Shown: piece after piece, positions 1-8,442 of the stretch
How positions within the stretch are numbered: the stretch's first letter is position 1
How the letters are laid out: each line of letters begins with the position of its first letter
NCBI GenBank assembly: GCA_001828295.1
Contig: MHYI01000050.1
Location: forward strand, 994 to 12,248
Reading direction: 5' to 3'
Length of the DNA stretch: 11,255 nt
Origin: Planctomycetes bacterium RBG_16_41_13
GTDB lineage: Bacteria; Planctomycetota; Brocadiia; Brocadiales; Brocadiaceae
The notes under the pieces: model-generated
Databases searched by the model: none
What the model was told of the DNA's origin: nothing
The model's input: the letters and a program-made list of their open reading frames with translations, nothing else
Program-made: the position numbers and the translations under genes

Positions 1-44
1 TTACACATCATGAGGCTCCTGAGTATGTTTATTCGTAATAGTTC

Positions 45-82
45 ACCGCAGAGGGCGCGGAGACTTCGTCGTTCTCTGCGGT
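45..82. repeat. Inverted repeat downstream of the cyclophilin gene
   Basis: A perfect 9-base inverted repeat (ACCGCAGAG at 45-53 and CTCTGCGGT at 74-82) encloses a 20-base GC-rich loop. It begins 18 bases past the stop codon of the minus-strand cyclophilin gene. No T-run follows on either strand, so it is not a classical intrinsic terminator, though it could stabilise the 3' end of the transcript. The 'CGCAGAG' wording resembles short dispersed intergenic repeats that I recall from many environmental genomes; only one copy is present here. Positions 1-44 hold nothing I can call. Confidence 0.5.
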
Positions 83-99
83 AAGCAGAACTGTTATGT

Positions 100-672
100 T
101 TATTTTATCTCAATGGCTTTTTTCAGAACCACTGTAGTGCGGGGAACATCGCTATGTCCCTCTTTTTTTGTGGTAGGCATTTGTTCAATAGCATCAACCG
201 CTTCCATGCCTTTTATCACTTTACCAAAGACGCAATATCCCCACCCTGTTGCAGTTTGGCCCTTAAAATCAAGAAAACCATTATCCACCGTATTAATGAA
301 AAACTGTGCCGTGGCAGAGTGCGGGTCCATCGTGCGGGCCATTGCTACGGTACCCCTCAAATTTTTGAGTCCGTTATACGCCTCATTTTTGATGGGATCC
401 AGCGTAGTTTTTTTATTCATATCTTCGGTCATACCCCCGCCCTGTATCATAAAGCCCTTTATTACACGATGAAAGATTGTGCCGTTGTAAAAACCATCCC
501 GGACATATTTGAGAAAATTTTCTACCGTCTCCGGGGCTTTTTCGGGATAAAGCTCCAGAACTATTTCTCCTTGATTGGTTTCGAGCAAAACTTTCGGATA
601 AACCGTATTTGCCCGGGCATTTTGTATGAAGCAGGTTATTGCAAGGGCAGCACAAATAAGGATTGTTTTCAA
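100..672 (-). CDS. Exported cyclophilin-type peptidyl-prolyl cis-trans isomerase
   Basis: A 190-residue cyclophilin that isomerises X-Pro peptide bonds, probably in the periplasm. Residues 1-21 form a signal peptide: Lys2, a hydrophobic core and an ARA cleavage motif before Asn22. The cyclophilin domain fills the rest. FHRVIKGFMIQGGG (67-80) carries the catalytic Arg69 and Gln77; TAQFFINT (121-128) and GYCVFGKV (145-152) are further family signatures. The length fits single-domain bacterial PpiA/PpiB proteins. The start is TTG at 672, supported by GAGGAG (679-684) six bases upstream. The ATG at 675-677 is out of frame and closes at once. It is the last of four minus-strand genes, 81 bases after pilZ, and has its own candidate promoter. 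The family assignment is firm; the choice between PpiA and PpiB is not. Confidence 0.93.
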   Translation of the reverse strand: MKTILICAALAITCFIQNARANTVYPKVLLETNQGEIVLELYPEKAPETVENFLKYVRDGFYNGTIFHRVIKGFMIQGGGMTEDMNKKTTLDPIKNEAYNGLKNLRGTVAMARTMDPHSATAQFFINTVDNGFLDFKGQTATGWGYCVFGKVIKGMEAVDAIEQMPTTKKEGHSDVPRTTVVLKKAIEIK

Positions 673-702
673 ATCATTCTCCTCTCACTCAAGACGTTAT
701 TC

Positions 703-731
703 AGAATAAATACATTATCACAATTTTTCAA
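703..731 (-). promoter_or_regulatory. Candidate promoter of the cyclophilin gene
   Basis: On the minus strand, TTGAAA (726-731) and TATTCT (703-708) are separated by exactly 17 bases. This is a fair sigma-70-type match, placing a start of transcription near 696. It lies in the 81-base gap between pilZ and the cyclophilin gene and upstream of the GAGGAG ribosome binding site, so the isomerase may be expressed independently of pilZ. Confidence 0.4.
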
Positions 732-753
732 AAAACTAACCTGTTCCCAGCGT

Positions 754-1113
754 TTACTCTTTTAACCAGTATGCCAACTCATTTGTGACCTGTTCATGAT
801 CTCCAATATTGAGTTCAATCATTTTTCGCAAATGTGTCAGGGTATCAATATCTTCGCTTACAAATTTAAAACCAAAGTGGCCTGAATAAATATGGACAAG
901 TTTTGCTTCAAAATTTAAATTAATATTCGACGAAGGAAGGTGGATTATTATTTCACATTTCTCACCTTTTATTATGGGAATATTTTCTTTAAATTGCAGC
1001 AATGCGCCCTTCAAAGATATGTCAAGCAGCTCTCCGCTGTATGTTTTGTCCTGATATTTTAATTGCGTGTGCGCCACAAAATTAATGCGGCTGAAATGTC
1101 TTTTACCATCCAT
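754..1113 (-). CDS. PilZ domain protein, probable c-di-GMP receptor
   Basis: A 119-residue protein made of little more than one PilZ domain. Both c-di-GMP binding motifs of the family are present: RxxxR as RHFSR (residues 5-9) and DxSxxG as DISLKG (31-36). The predicted beta-rich middle (TYSGELLDISLKGALLQF region) is typical. No signal peptide or membrane segment is seen, so it should act in the cytoplasm, binding c-di-GMP and passing the signal to an unknown partner. The ATG at 1113 has a TAGGAA ribosome binding site about six bases upstream. It follows the HD gene by 117 bases. That gap carries a 10-base inverted repeat whose 3' arm touches this ribosome binding site, which may regulate translation. 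The C-terminal 40 residues are helical-looking and give no further clue. Target process (motility, matrix, envelope) cannot be read from the neighbours. Confidence 0.85.
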   Translation of the reverse strand: MDGKRHFSRINFVAHTQLKYQDKTYSGELLDISLKGALLQFKENIPIIKGEKCEIIIHLPSSNINLNFEAKLVHIYSGHFGFKFVSEDIDTLTHLRKMIELNIGDHEQVTNELAYWLKE

Positions 1114-1123
1114 TGTTATTTCC

Positions 1124-1230
1124 TACCCTGAAAAATGTTTCAAAAAATCCATAACTGTTTAACCGGTGGAAAAAAGAATAACACCATTAAATACTTTGCC
1201 AAAAAATGCAAATAAATAACTTTCAGGGTA
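1124..1230 (-). repeat. 10-base perfect inverted repeat spanning the HD-pilZ gap
   Basis: TACCCTGAAA at 1124-1133 and its exact reverse complement TTTCAGGGTA at 1221-1230 enclose 87 bases. In the minus-strand transcript the first arm directly follows the HD gene stop codon, and the second arm ends at the purine-rich ribosome binding site of pilZ. The spacing is long for a hairpin, but pairing would bring the two gene ends together and partly cover the pilZ ribosome binding site. The AT-rich loop also holds a small TTTGC/GCAAA stem (1195-1212). No function is established. Confidence 0.45.
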
Positions 1231-2433
1231 CTACCTCACAAAATCTGCAAATAAAGCCTCTATAGATATCCCCGCAATAATGCGGCCTTTATATTTTTCT
1301 TCAATTTTTCGTCGTCCGTCCTGCAAATGTTTTGAATTCAGCCCAAGATCGTTTGCCGTATACGCCTCTAAATATGCCGACAGGTCATCGGCAATCTTGA
1401 TAAATTCTCCATCTATCGGGGCATAACCATCGCTATTGTATTTCTCATTTATCTTTTCGGTGGTAACATGTTTCACCCTTCCCTTTATTTTAATCTTGCT
1501 TTCATACTCATTCCGGGTGAAATATTTTATTTCCTCGAACCATCCATCTTCTAACAAGGGAGAGATTTCTTTTTCTGCCAATTCTTCTTCGATTTTGCTG
1601 ATAGCCTCCGGCATCCCTTCCACAGACCTTTTAATCGGGGATAATATGTCCCTTGTCATTGCTTCAGGCAGATCATGAAACAACGCGCTGAAAAAATTAT
1701 TATATATTCTTTTAGAACAGGCATTTACCTCTCTTGCAAAGAAATAACAAAATATTGCCACCAAAAGCATGTGTCCCAGGACGGATGTTTTTGGCAACCG
1801 GGGCGTTTGGCTCCATCGTATTTGAAACCGTAACTGTCCGCAGAGATCAACAAAGTTTAATATTTTCCCTTTGCAAATAATCTTTCGCATCCCGGCAAGA
1901 TCCAGGAAGGGTTCCAGATCGTTTTTTAAAACCCTTTCAATTTCTTCTATTTTATAACCGGTAGGATGAACCTTCTTAATTATCTGAAATTCCCAGAAAC
2001 TCGAATAAATATGAGATGCTTCCAATATTTTTTTTGTTAAATCATCGCCCTTGTTTGTATCAAACAAATAGCGCTTTAGTTCGGTGTTCATTTCTTTTGG
2101 CAGTCCTTCAAACATTGGTTTGAGTTGTTCATAAACCCATTTGTTGAGCTGCCGGAAGACGTCCGGGTGTAGTTTTTTTATTTTCCTGTATATCGGAGAT
2201 TTTATATCGGAGATAACAATGCGCCGTAATAGTTCAAATATCCCCCCCGTTATTATGGTATCCCAGTTAACCTGCCGTCCTTTTTCTTCTTCATACTTAC
2301 CAAGACAATAAGCGATGATCATTTTATGCGCATGTTTATCCATCTCCGTTAACTCTACAGGACGTATCATATCGTTCCATCTCTGCATGGAAAAGGCTTC
2401 AAATAATTGTAGCGCCAGCTCACGCTTTAGCAC
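1231..2433 (-). CDS. HD-domain phosphohydrolase with a YfbR-like active site, duplicated
   Basis: A 400-residue soluble protein, probably a metal-dependent phosphohydrolase. The C-terminal half resembles YfbR, the 5'-deoxynucleotidase. RW at 206-207 sits 15 residues before His221, as in E. coli YfbR from memory (Arg18, His33). It continues with HDLPEAMTRDILSPIK (253-268), giving His253, Asp254, Glu257 and Asp262, and then Asp349 in IADDLSAYLEA. These match the metal and catalytic residues of that family. The N-terminal half repeats the pattern: RW at 18-19, His36, FELLRRIVISDIKSP (66-80) and SHIYSSFWE (140-148). There the HD pair is Glu67-Leu68, so it looks inactive. The start is GTG at 2433 with GGGAG nine bases upstream. 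It follows the parvulin gene by 69 bases, likely in one transcript. The substrate is unknown; nucleotide hydrolysis is inferred from the active site alone. Confidence 0.8.
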   Translation of the reverse strand: MLKRELALQLFEAFSMQRWNDMIRPVELTEMDKHAHKMIIAYCLGKYEEEKGRQVNWDTIITGGIFELLRRIVISDIKSPIYRKIKKLHPDVFRQLNKWVYEQLKPMFEGLPKEMNTELKRYLFDTNKGDDLTKKILEASHIYSSFWEFQIIKKVHPTGYKIEEIERVLKNDLEPFLDLAGMRKIICKGKILNFVDLCGQLRFQIRWSQTPRLPKTSVLGHMLLVAIFCYFFAREVNACSKRIYNNFFSALFHDLPEAMTRDILSPIKRSVEGMPEAISKIEEELAEKEISPLLEDGWFEEIKYFTRNEYESKIKIKGRVKHVTTEKINEKYNSDGYAPIDGEFIKIADDLSAYLEAYTANDLGLNSKHLQDGRRKIEEKYKGRIIAGISIEALFADFVR

Positions 2434-2502
2434 CTTTTTAGTCTCCCGTTATATGCACGTAGAACCGTCAAAACGATAGAAAACACGTATAAAACGCACC
2501 TT

Positions 2503-3504
2503 TCAATATTTAATAACCTTAATAAATGCATCTTCCCTTAAGTCGAGAATATATTTTTTCTTTAATCTTCCAATCTCTTCCCGGTACAACTTCTTATATA
2601 TTTCGTCCTGTACGTCTTCAAATTTTTTTACTACTTCCGGTCTGACGAGTTCCATTTTGAAAATATGATATCCGACGGGAGACTCTGTTATCTTGCTGTA
2701 CTCATTATCCTTCAGACCGTTAACAACATCCCGGAGTTCTTTCCTCAACCCTTGTATCTCGTCAAAACTCCATTCGCCTCCTTTTTCAGCGTTGGGGCCT
2801 TCTGAATATGACCGTGCTGCGGAGGAAAAGTCTTCCCCTGTGGAAAGAAGCGCCATGATTTTTTCAGCAAAGGCATATGTCTTTGCTTTGTCATTGTCGT
2901 GTGTGGAAAATTTGATCATTATGTGCCGCAGTTTTATTTCTTTTTTCTGGCAGAATTCATCCATGTTTTCCATATAATAGCGTCTTAATAGCTTTGGCGG
3001 GACTTTTACCTTGTTATTAACGTTTTCTTTGATTATTTTATCAATCATAATATCTTCTTTAAGCTCAGCTCTCCTTTCAATAGGATTTATTCCCTGAGAT
3101 TCTGCTATTTCATAGAACTTTGATAAGGAACCAACATTTTCAACGGCGCCTTTCAAAAAATAATCCAGTTCTTTTTGAACCTCATCCATCATTGATATAT
3201 TCGTGCCAAATACCTTCCGAGCTTCTTTCACCAACAGTTTCCTGTCTATTAATTCTTCAAGGGTATCTTCCAGAATTTTCTCAATATTTTTTGAGAATTC
3301 CTCCTCGCCATATTTACTCCTTGCCTCCCTGATGGCTGCTGCCGAACGTTTAATGACTTCATCCTGGGTTATTATCGCCTCATCAACGACCGCCCGAATG
3401 AACCCAAGATTGTTTTTGTTCAGGACATCTTCTCCGCAAAACAGGTATGAGCAGGAAAGCATTACCGGAAAAAACAAGGCATAATAAAGGTATCTTCTTG
3501 ACAT
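2503..3504 (-). CDS. Exported SurA/PpiC-type parvulin peptidyl-prolyl isomerase
   Basis: A 333-residue chaperone-isomerase probably acting on unfolded proteins in the periplasm. Residues 1-23 form a signal peptide (SRR, then a hydrophobic stretch). Cys18 in MLSC is a poor lipobox, so lipidation is possible but not convincing. Residues 35-185 are helical and charged, like the SurA N-terminal domain (VVDEAIITQDEV, then LIDRKLLVKEA). One parvulin domain spans about 190-287: LRHIMIK (192-198), FSSAARSYSEGP (226-237), GGEW (242-245) and SPVGYHIFKM (275-284). A basic helix closes the protein. The size matches single-parvulin PrsA/SurA-like proteins; E. coli SurA has two such domains. The ATG at 3504 has only a weak AAGAG-type ribosome binding site. 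It heads the minus-strand group. A role in outer-membrane protein folding is inferred from the family and from the BamD-like gene elsewhere in the window. Confidence 0.9.
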   Translation of the reverse strand: MSRRYLYYALFFPVMLSCSYLFCGEDVLNKNNLGFIRAVVDEAIITQDEVIKRSAAAIREARSKYGEEEFSKNIEKILEDTLEELIDRKLLVKEARKVFGTNISMMDEVQKELDYFLKGAVENVGSLSKFYEIAESQGINPIERRAELKEDIMIDKIIKENVNNKVKVPPKLLRRYYMENMDEFCQKKEIKLRHIMIKFSTHDNDKAKTYAFAEKIMALLSTGEDFSSAARSYSEGPNAEKGGEWSFDEIQGLRKELRDVVNGLKDNEYSKITESPVGYHIFKMELVRPEVVKKFEDVQDEIYKKLYREEIGRLKKKYILDLREDAFIKVIKY

Positions 3505-3566
3505 GTATTTCTCTTTTTGTAAATTTTTTTCGCAAATAAAACAGAAACCAATTTCAGTGCTTTCAT
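3462..3566 (-). other. Possible short upstream ORF overlapping the parvulin start
   Basis: A 34-codon frame starts with ATG at 3566 behind a good GAGAGGG ribosome binding site (3574-3580). It ends with TAA at 3462-3464, inside the parvulin gene but in another frame. Its first residues (MKALKLVSVLFAKK) look mildly like a signal peptide start. Its ribosome binding site is better than that of the parvulin gene itself, so it could act as a leader that couples translation. It may also be chance, or a remnant of an older start. Confidence 0.25.
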
Positions 3567-3585
3567 TATGTTTCCCTCTCGCAAG

Positions 3586-3613
3586 ATTTTATCAGCAATT
3601 TCAAGTGATTCAA
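3586..3613 (-). promoter_or_regulatory. Candidate promoter of the minus-strand parvulin-HD group
   Basis: On the minus strand, TTGAAT (3608-3613) and TAAAAT (3586-3591) are 16 bases apart, a reasonable sigma-70-type match. Transcription would start near 3579, about 75 bases ahead of the parvulin start codon. No other comparably good pair was seen in this gap. Confidence 0.35.
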
Positions 3614-3801
3614 ACAATTTAATTTCGCGATACGCTAATTTATGTCAGGGAAGGTAAAAATACAGAACTCCAATGAGCAGCACTGAGTTCCCGGAGGAAA
3701 GATGCGCGACATATCGCGCTAAGAAAATAGGGCGGGAATCCGCCATTAAATGAGGAAATTCAATGGGAAATGGTAGTGGTGAGGTTTCGCGGTAATATCC
3801 T
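3614..3801. other. Gene-free stretch with two short hairpins
   Basis: No convincing gene lies between the parvulin promoter region and the DUF4926 stop codon. The stretch contains GCGCGA/TCGCGC (3704-3719, loop of four) and GGCGG/CCGCC (3731-3744, loop of four), plus several short purine-rich runs. A 63-codon minus-strand frame crosses it but starts inside DUF4926 and has no family features. It may be the worn remains of an intergenic repeat. Confidence 0.4.
3721..3744 (-). terminator. Candidate intrinsic terminator of the DUF6883-DUF4926 pair
   Basis: Read on the minus strand, a perfect 5-base GC stem (GGCGG, loop ATTC, CCGCC; 3731-3744) is followed by the T-rich tail CTATTTTCTT. It lies about 60 bases after the DUF4926 stop codon. 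The stem is short and the T-run is interrupted, so termination may be partial. Confidence 0.4.
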
Positions 3802-4020
3802 TCAAAGCGCTCCAATGGGTTGATAATGTAAAACAATTAATTGATCTGCCCGTAAAGCTAACATTGCATAGGTCTGTCCATTATCATCACTAAACTCGAC
3901 TTCAAATACATTTGGCGCTAATAATTCTACAACAGTACCTACCTGTCCACGAAATAATTTTTTTTCCGGTAAACCTTCGGTCAATGCCACAACATCAAGT
4001 AACTGAATCTGATTTTTCAT
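3802..4020 (-). CDS. DUF4926 small protein
   Basis: A 72-residue protein that I recognise as DUF4926 from its pattern: LLDVVALTEGLPEKKL (8-23), then FRGQVGTVVELL (24-35), FEVEFSDDNGQT and a C-terminal LRADQL. It is probably a small beta-barrel of SH3/KOW-like shape, judging from the G-Q-V-G-T-V turn and alternating hydrophobics; that is inference. No signal peptide or membrane segment. The ATG at 4020 has AAGGAG (4031-4036) ten bases upstream, lying inside the last codons of the DUF6883 gene. The two genes are only four bases apart, so translation is probably coupled. These two families often occur side by side, as I recall from cyanobacterial and other genomes. The biochemical role is not known; immunity or antitoxin for the neighbour is a guess. 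The frame is intact here, unlike its partner. Confidence 0.75.
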   Translation of the reverse strand: MKNQIQLLDVVALTEGLPEKKLFRGQVGTVVELLAPNVFEVEFSDDNGQTYAMLALRADQLIVLHYQPIGAL

Positions 4021-4024
4021 AAAT

Positions 4025-4369
4025 TTATTTCTCCTTTTTAAGGATATAACAACTTGTTAAGCGTGGGAAATCTTCATCGTTACGAATAATCCAACTGCTA
4101 CGAACCTTTGCCGTTCGTGTTGATCTTTTCATGGTAAAATCTATTACATATCGCTTCCCATATTTATCCTGATCTACCATAACTGCCCGGTGGGTGCCAA
4201 CAACATTTAACAGTGCTTGTCGTAGTTCTTCCGCATCATTTGCCGTTAATCCAAGCATTGCCTCAAAAAAACGCGCTTTATGCTTACCCCGAGGATGATC
4301 TGAGTTTAAACAATAATACCGTAGCTTTTACATGTCAATGATTGCATGATCTGCATTTTGTATGTTCAT
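4025..4369 (-). pseudogene. DUF6883 gene interrupted by an in-frame TAA
   Basis: From ATG at 4369 the frame reads MNIQNADHAIIDM, then TAA at 4328-4330 (codon 14). It continues in the same frame as KLRYYCLNSDHPRGKHKARF and on to the stop at 4025. Ignoring the TAA gives 114 residues, the size I recall for DUF6883. Family features lie on both sides of the stop: the N-terminal DHAIID start, YCLNxxHPRGKHKA (19-32), YGKRYVIDF and the C-terminal FPRLTSCY. The longest open piece starts at ATG 4258 (77 residues) and would lack the conserved HPRGKHKA segment. No alternative ATG, GTG or TTG lies in frame between the TAA and 4258. Upstream of 4369 no strong ribosome binding site is seen. DUF6883-like domains occur, from memory, at the C-termini of polymorphic toxins, so a toxin role is possible but unproven. 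A sequencing error would explain the stop equally well. Confidence 0.75.
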
Positions 4370-4446
4370 AATAATAGTAATTTTTTCACATATTATTAGT
4401 AAAATCAATAATTTTTGGGAAAAATGTGTTATCAAAGTGTATTCGC

Positions 4447-4475
4447 TTGACATTAACTATTTCATTTTTTATAAT
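4447..4475 (+). promoter_or_regulatory. Full-consensus sigma-70-type promoter of purA
   Basis: TTGACA (4447-4452) and TATAAT (4470-4475) are both perfect and separated by exactly 17 bases. Transcription should start near 4482, some 65 bases before the purA ATG. The leader contains AATCCTT twice (4473-4479 and 4482-4488) and a near-palindrome AATCCTT...AAGGGATT (4482-4503), which could be an operator overlapping the start point. With no other strong promoter seen until recO, it may drive much of the downstream operon. Confidence 0.8.
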
Positions 4476-4507
4476 CCTTTAAATCCTTGATATTTAAGGG
4501 ATTCTGA

Positions 4508-6536
<2,029 letters not shown>

Positions 6537-6540
<4 letters not shown>

Positions 6541-7382
6541 GCACACTTAAAACAAGGGTAACGCTTGGTGTAATTTTATTTGCGGTGTTTTTTGGAGTAA
6601 TGAGCCTTGACATAATGCTTTCCACAGACATTGGTTTCGGCTGTATTGCAATGGTTGCGGCAGGGATGGGATTGTATGAGTTTTACACTATTGCGGGTAA
6701 ATGCGGATTTCGTCCGTTTCGCGTCGCTGGAATCGGCATCGGGATATGGTTGTTTGTAAGCTATTGGGTATCCATACATGGAGACACCGGCGCGGAGTCC
6801 CAGTTTTTTAGAAAAGATATTGTTCTCGTACTCATCTTTTTGCTGTTGCTCTTACAGGCGGTCACCCGCGGCGCAAAAGATGCGATTAAAAATATTTCCG
6901 TAACGGTCTTTGGCATTTTTTACGTTCCTTTTCTGCTTGGTTTTGCAATTGCTTTACGCCATTTTCCCAATGGAACATGCGTGGTAATAATGGCCTTGTT
7001 GGTTTCAAAATTTGGAGACATTGGCGGATATTTGTTGGGCAGGAAGTATGGAAAGCATAAGCTGGCAAGGAATGTAAGCCCAAACAAAACGGTGGAAGGT
7101 GCTTGCTTCTCTGTTATATGTAGCATTTTAGTGGCAGTGATATTTAATATTATTCCGCAAACCAGGGTAATCAGCCTGCCATGGTCAGTTTTGTTTGGAG
7201 CAGTTGTGGGTTCTTTCGCTATTTCAGGCGACCTGGCAGAGTCGTTGATAAAAAGAGATGCGAATGTTAAGGACTCGGGGAATCTGGTGCCCTCCTTTGG
7301 CGGCGTATTGGATATTATTGATTGTTTGCTGGTAAGTCTGCCGGTGACATATTATTTTTTTCTTTTTTTTAAGTTAATCTAA
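6537..7382 (+). CDS. cdsA: Phosphatidate cytidylyltransferase (CDP-diglyceride synthase)
   Basis: A 281-residue inner-membrane enzyme making CDP-diacylglycerol from CTP and phosphatidic acid, the branch point of phospholipid synthesis. Hydrophobic segments are visible around residues 10-28, 33-52, 62-80, 94-107, 120-142, 148-160, 187-205, 217-231 and 263-281. Diagnostic stretches are KFGDIGGYLLGRKYGKH (158-174), SPNKTVEG (181-188) and ESLIKRDANVKDSGNLVPSF (235-254) running into GGVLDIID (255-262). The last departs from the classical signature: Phe254 stands for His and Ile260 for Arg. Asp259 and Asp262 are kept. The start is GTG at 6537, overlapping the uppS stop. A similar FGGVLD ending is known to me from planctomycetes, so this looks like a lineage variant and not damage. 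phoH follows after two bases. Confidence 0.93.
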
Positions 7383-7384
7383 GC

Positions 7385-8377
7385 ATGAATCAAGGAGTTG
7401 AAACACAAAAGTATGTTGCAATAAAGGAAGATATACAGGAATTTTTACCCGCTAAAGATGCAATAACCCTTAAAAATGATGTCGAAGCGTCCCTTTTATA
7501 TGGAAGCCATGATAAAAATTTACGCCTTATAAGGGATGCTTTTCGGGTAAAATTAGTAGCACGTAACGGGGTATTGAAATTGGAAGGGGAAAAGGGGTGC
7601 GTGGGAGCAGCAAGAACATCTTTAATTAAATTGCTTGAAATAATCCGCTTCACGGGAAATCTGGGGGTGAAGGACGTGGAACAGACTATTATGGATGTGC
7701 AAAATTATGTTGAAGAGGAACACGCACAAGCAATCAATCTTTTCCAAAAAGAAATGTTCATAAGGCCCAAGACACAGGGACAGGCAAATTATATCGAGAC
7801 CATCAGAAACAATGATCTTGTTTTTTGTATAGGGCCTGCCGGAACAGGAAAGACCTATTTGGCGGTGGCGATGGCGCTTTCTTTTCTTAAAAACGGATAC
7901 ACAAAAAGGATTGTACTTGCAAGGCCTGCAGTAGAAGCAGGAGAAAAGCTCGGATATCTGCCGGGAGACATTAAGGATAAGGTGAGTCCTTATCTGCGTC
8001 CGATGTATGACGCCATAGCGGATATGATGGACGTCGGGCAGGTGAAAAAATATCTGGACAGCGACCTGATAGAAATCCTGCCGCTTGCGTATATGCGAGG
8101 GAGAACCTTAAACAGCGCCTTTATTATTCTGGATGAGGCGCAAAATTGTACGGTAAAGCAGATGAAGACATTTTTAACAAGGCTTGGCACGAAATCAAAG
8201 GTTGTCGTTACGGGGGATATTACACAAGTTGATCTGCCGGTTGGAGAGTTATCGGGTTTGATTGATGCCCAGGAAAGATTTATGAATGTGGACAATATAG
8301 CATTCGTATATCTTGCCAAATCCGATATTGTCCGCCATAAGCTGGTGCAGGATATTGTTACGGCGTATGAATTATAG
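7385..8377 (+). CDS. phoH: PhoH-like ATPase
   Basis: A 330-residue cytoplasmic P-loop ATPase of the PhoH/PhoL family, linked to RNA metabolism and often placed beside ybeY, as here. The first 110 residues form the N-terminal KH-like region (LLYGSHDKNLRLIRD, VKLVARNGVLKLEG). RPKTQGQANYIETI (128-141) leads into Walker A GPAGTGKT (150-157) and Walker B IILDEAQN (247-254). ARPAVEAGEKLGYLPG and VVTGDITQVDLP are further family motifs. The length is normal. ATG at 7385 is two bases after the cdsA stop, with no clear ribosome binding site, so translation is probably coupled. The 7TM-HD phosphodiesterase gene that in many bacteria sits between phoH and ybeY is absent here; only 65 bases separate the two. 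Confidence 0.97.
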   Translation: MNQGVETQKYVAIKEDIQEFLPAKDAITLKNDVEASLLYGSHDKNLRLIRDAFRVKLVARNGVLKLEGEKGCVGAARTSLIKLLEIIRFTGNLGVKDVEQTIMDVQNYVEEEHAQAINLFQKEMFIRPKTQGQANYIETIRNNDLVFCIGPAGTGKTYLAVAMALSFLKNGYTKRIVLARPAVEAGEKLGYLPGDIKDKVSPYLRPMYDAIADMMDVGQVKKYLDSDLIEILPLAYMRGRTLNSAFIILDEAQNCTVKQMKTFLTRLGTKSKVVVTGDITQVDLPVGELSGLIDAQERFMNVDNIAFVYLAKSDIVRHKLVQDIVTAYEL

Positions 8378-8404
8378 TATTTATCCGGTAAAATCTTTTT
8401 GGTT

Positions 8405-8417
8405 GCGGCGATGCCGC
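8405..8417 (+). other. Small hairpin between phoH and ybeY
   Basis: GCGGC, a three-base loop GAT and GCCGC form a perfect 5-base GC stem in the 65-base phoH-ybeY gap. No T-run follows, so it is not a terminator. It lies about 25 bases before the ybeY start and may slow decay or set relative expression of the two genes. Confidence 0.35.
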
Positions 8418-8442
8418 GCTATGATAGAAGAAAAAAATTCTC

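Noticed and set aside
154..765. 203-codon plus-strand frame
   Set aside because: It is antisense to the clearly recognisable cyclophilin gene and its translation has no protein-like pattern.
2434..2502. Regulatory site in the parvulin-HD gap
   Set aside because: Only a GGGAG ribosome binding site for the GTG start was found; no repeat, hairpin with T-run or promoter pair.
3693..3721. GGAGG followed by a six-codon plus-strand frame (MRDISR)
   Set aside because: It is too short to support as a gene; the codons coincide with the GCGCGA hairpin, which explains the pattern.
3645..3836. 63-codon minus-strand frame
   Set aside because: It starts inside the DUF4926 gene in another frame, has no good ribosome binding site and shows no family features; it crosses hairpins.
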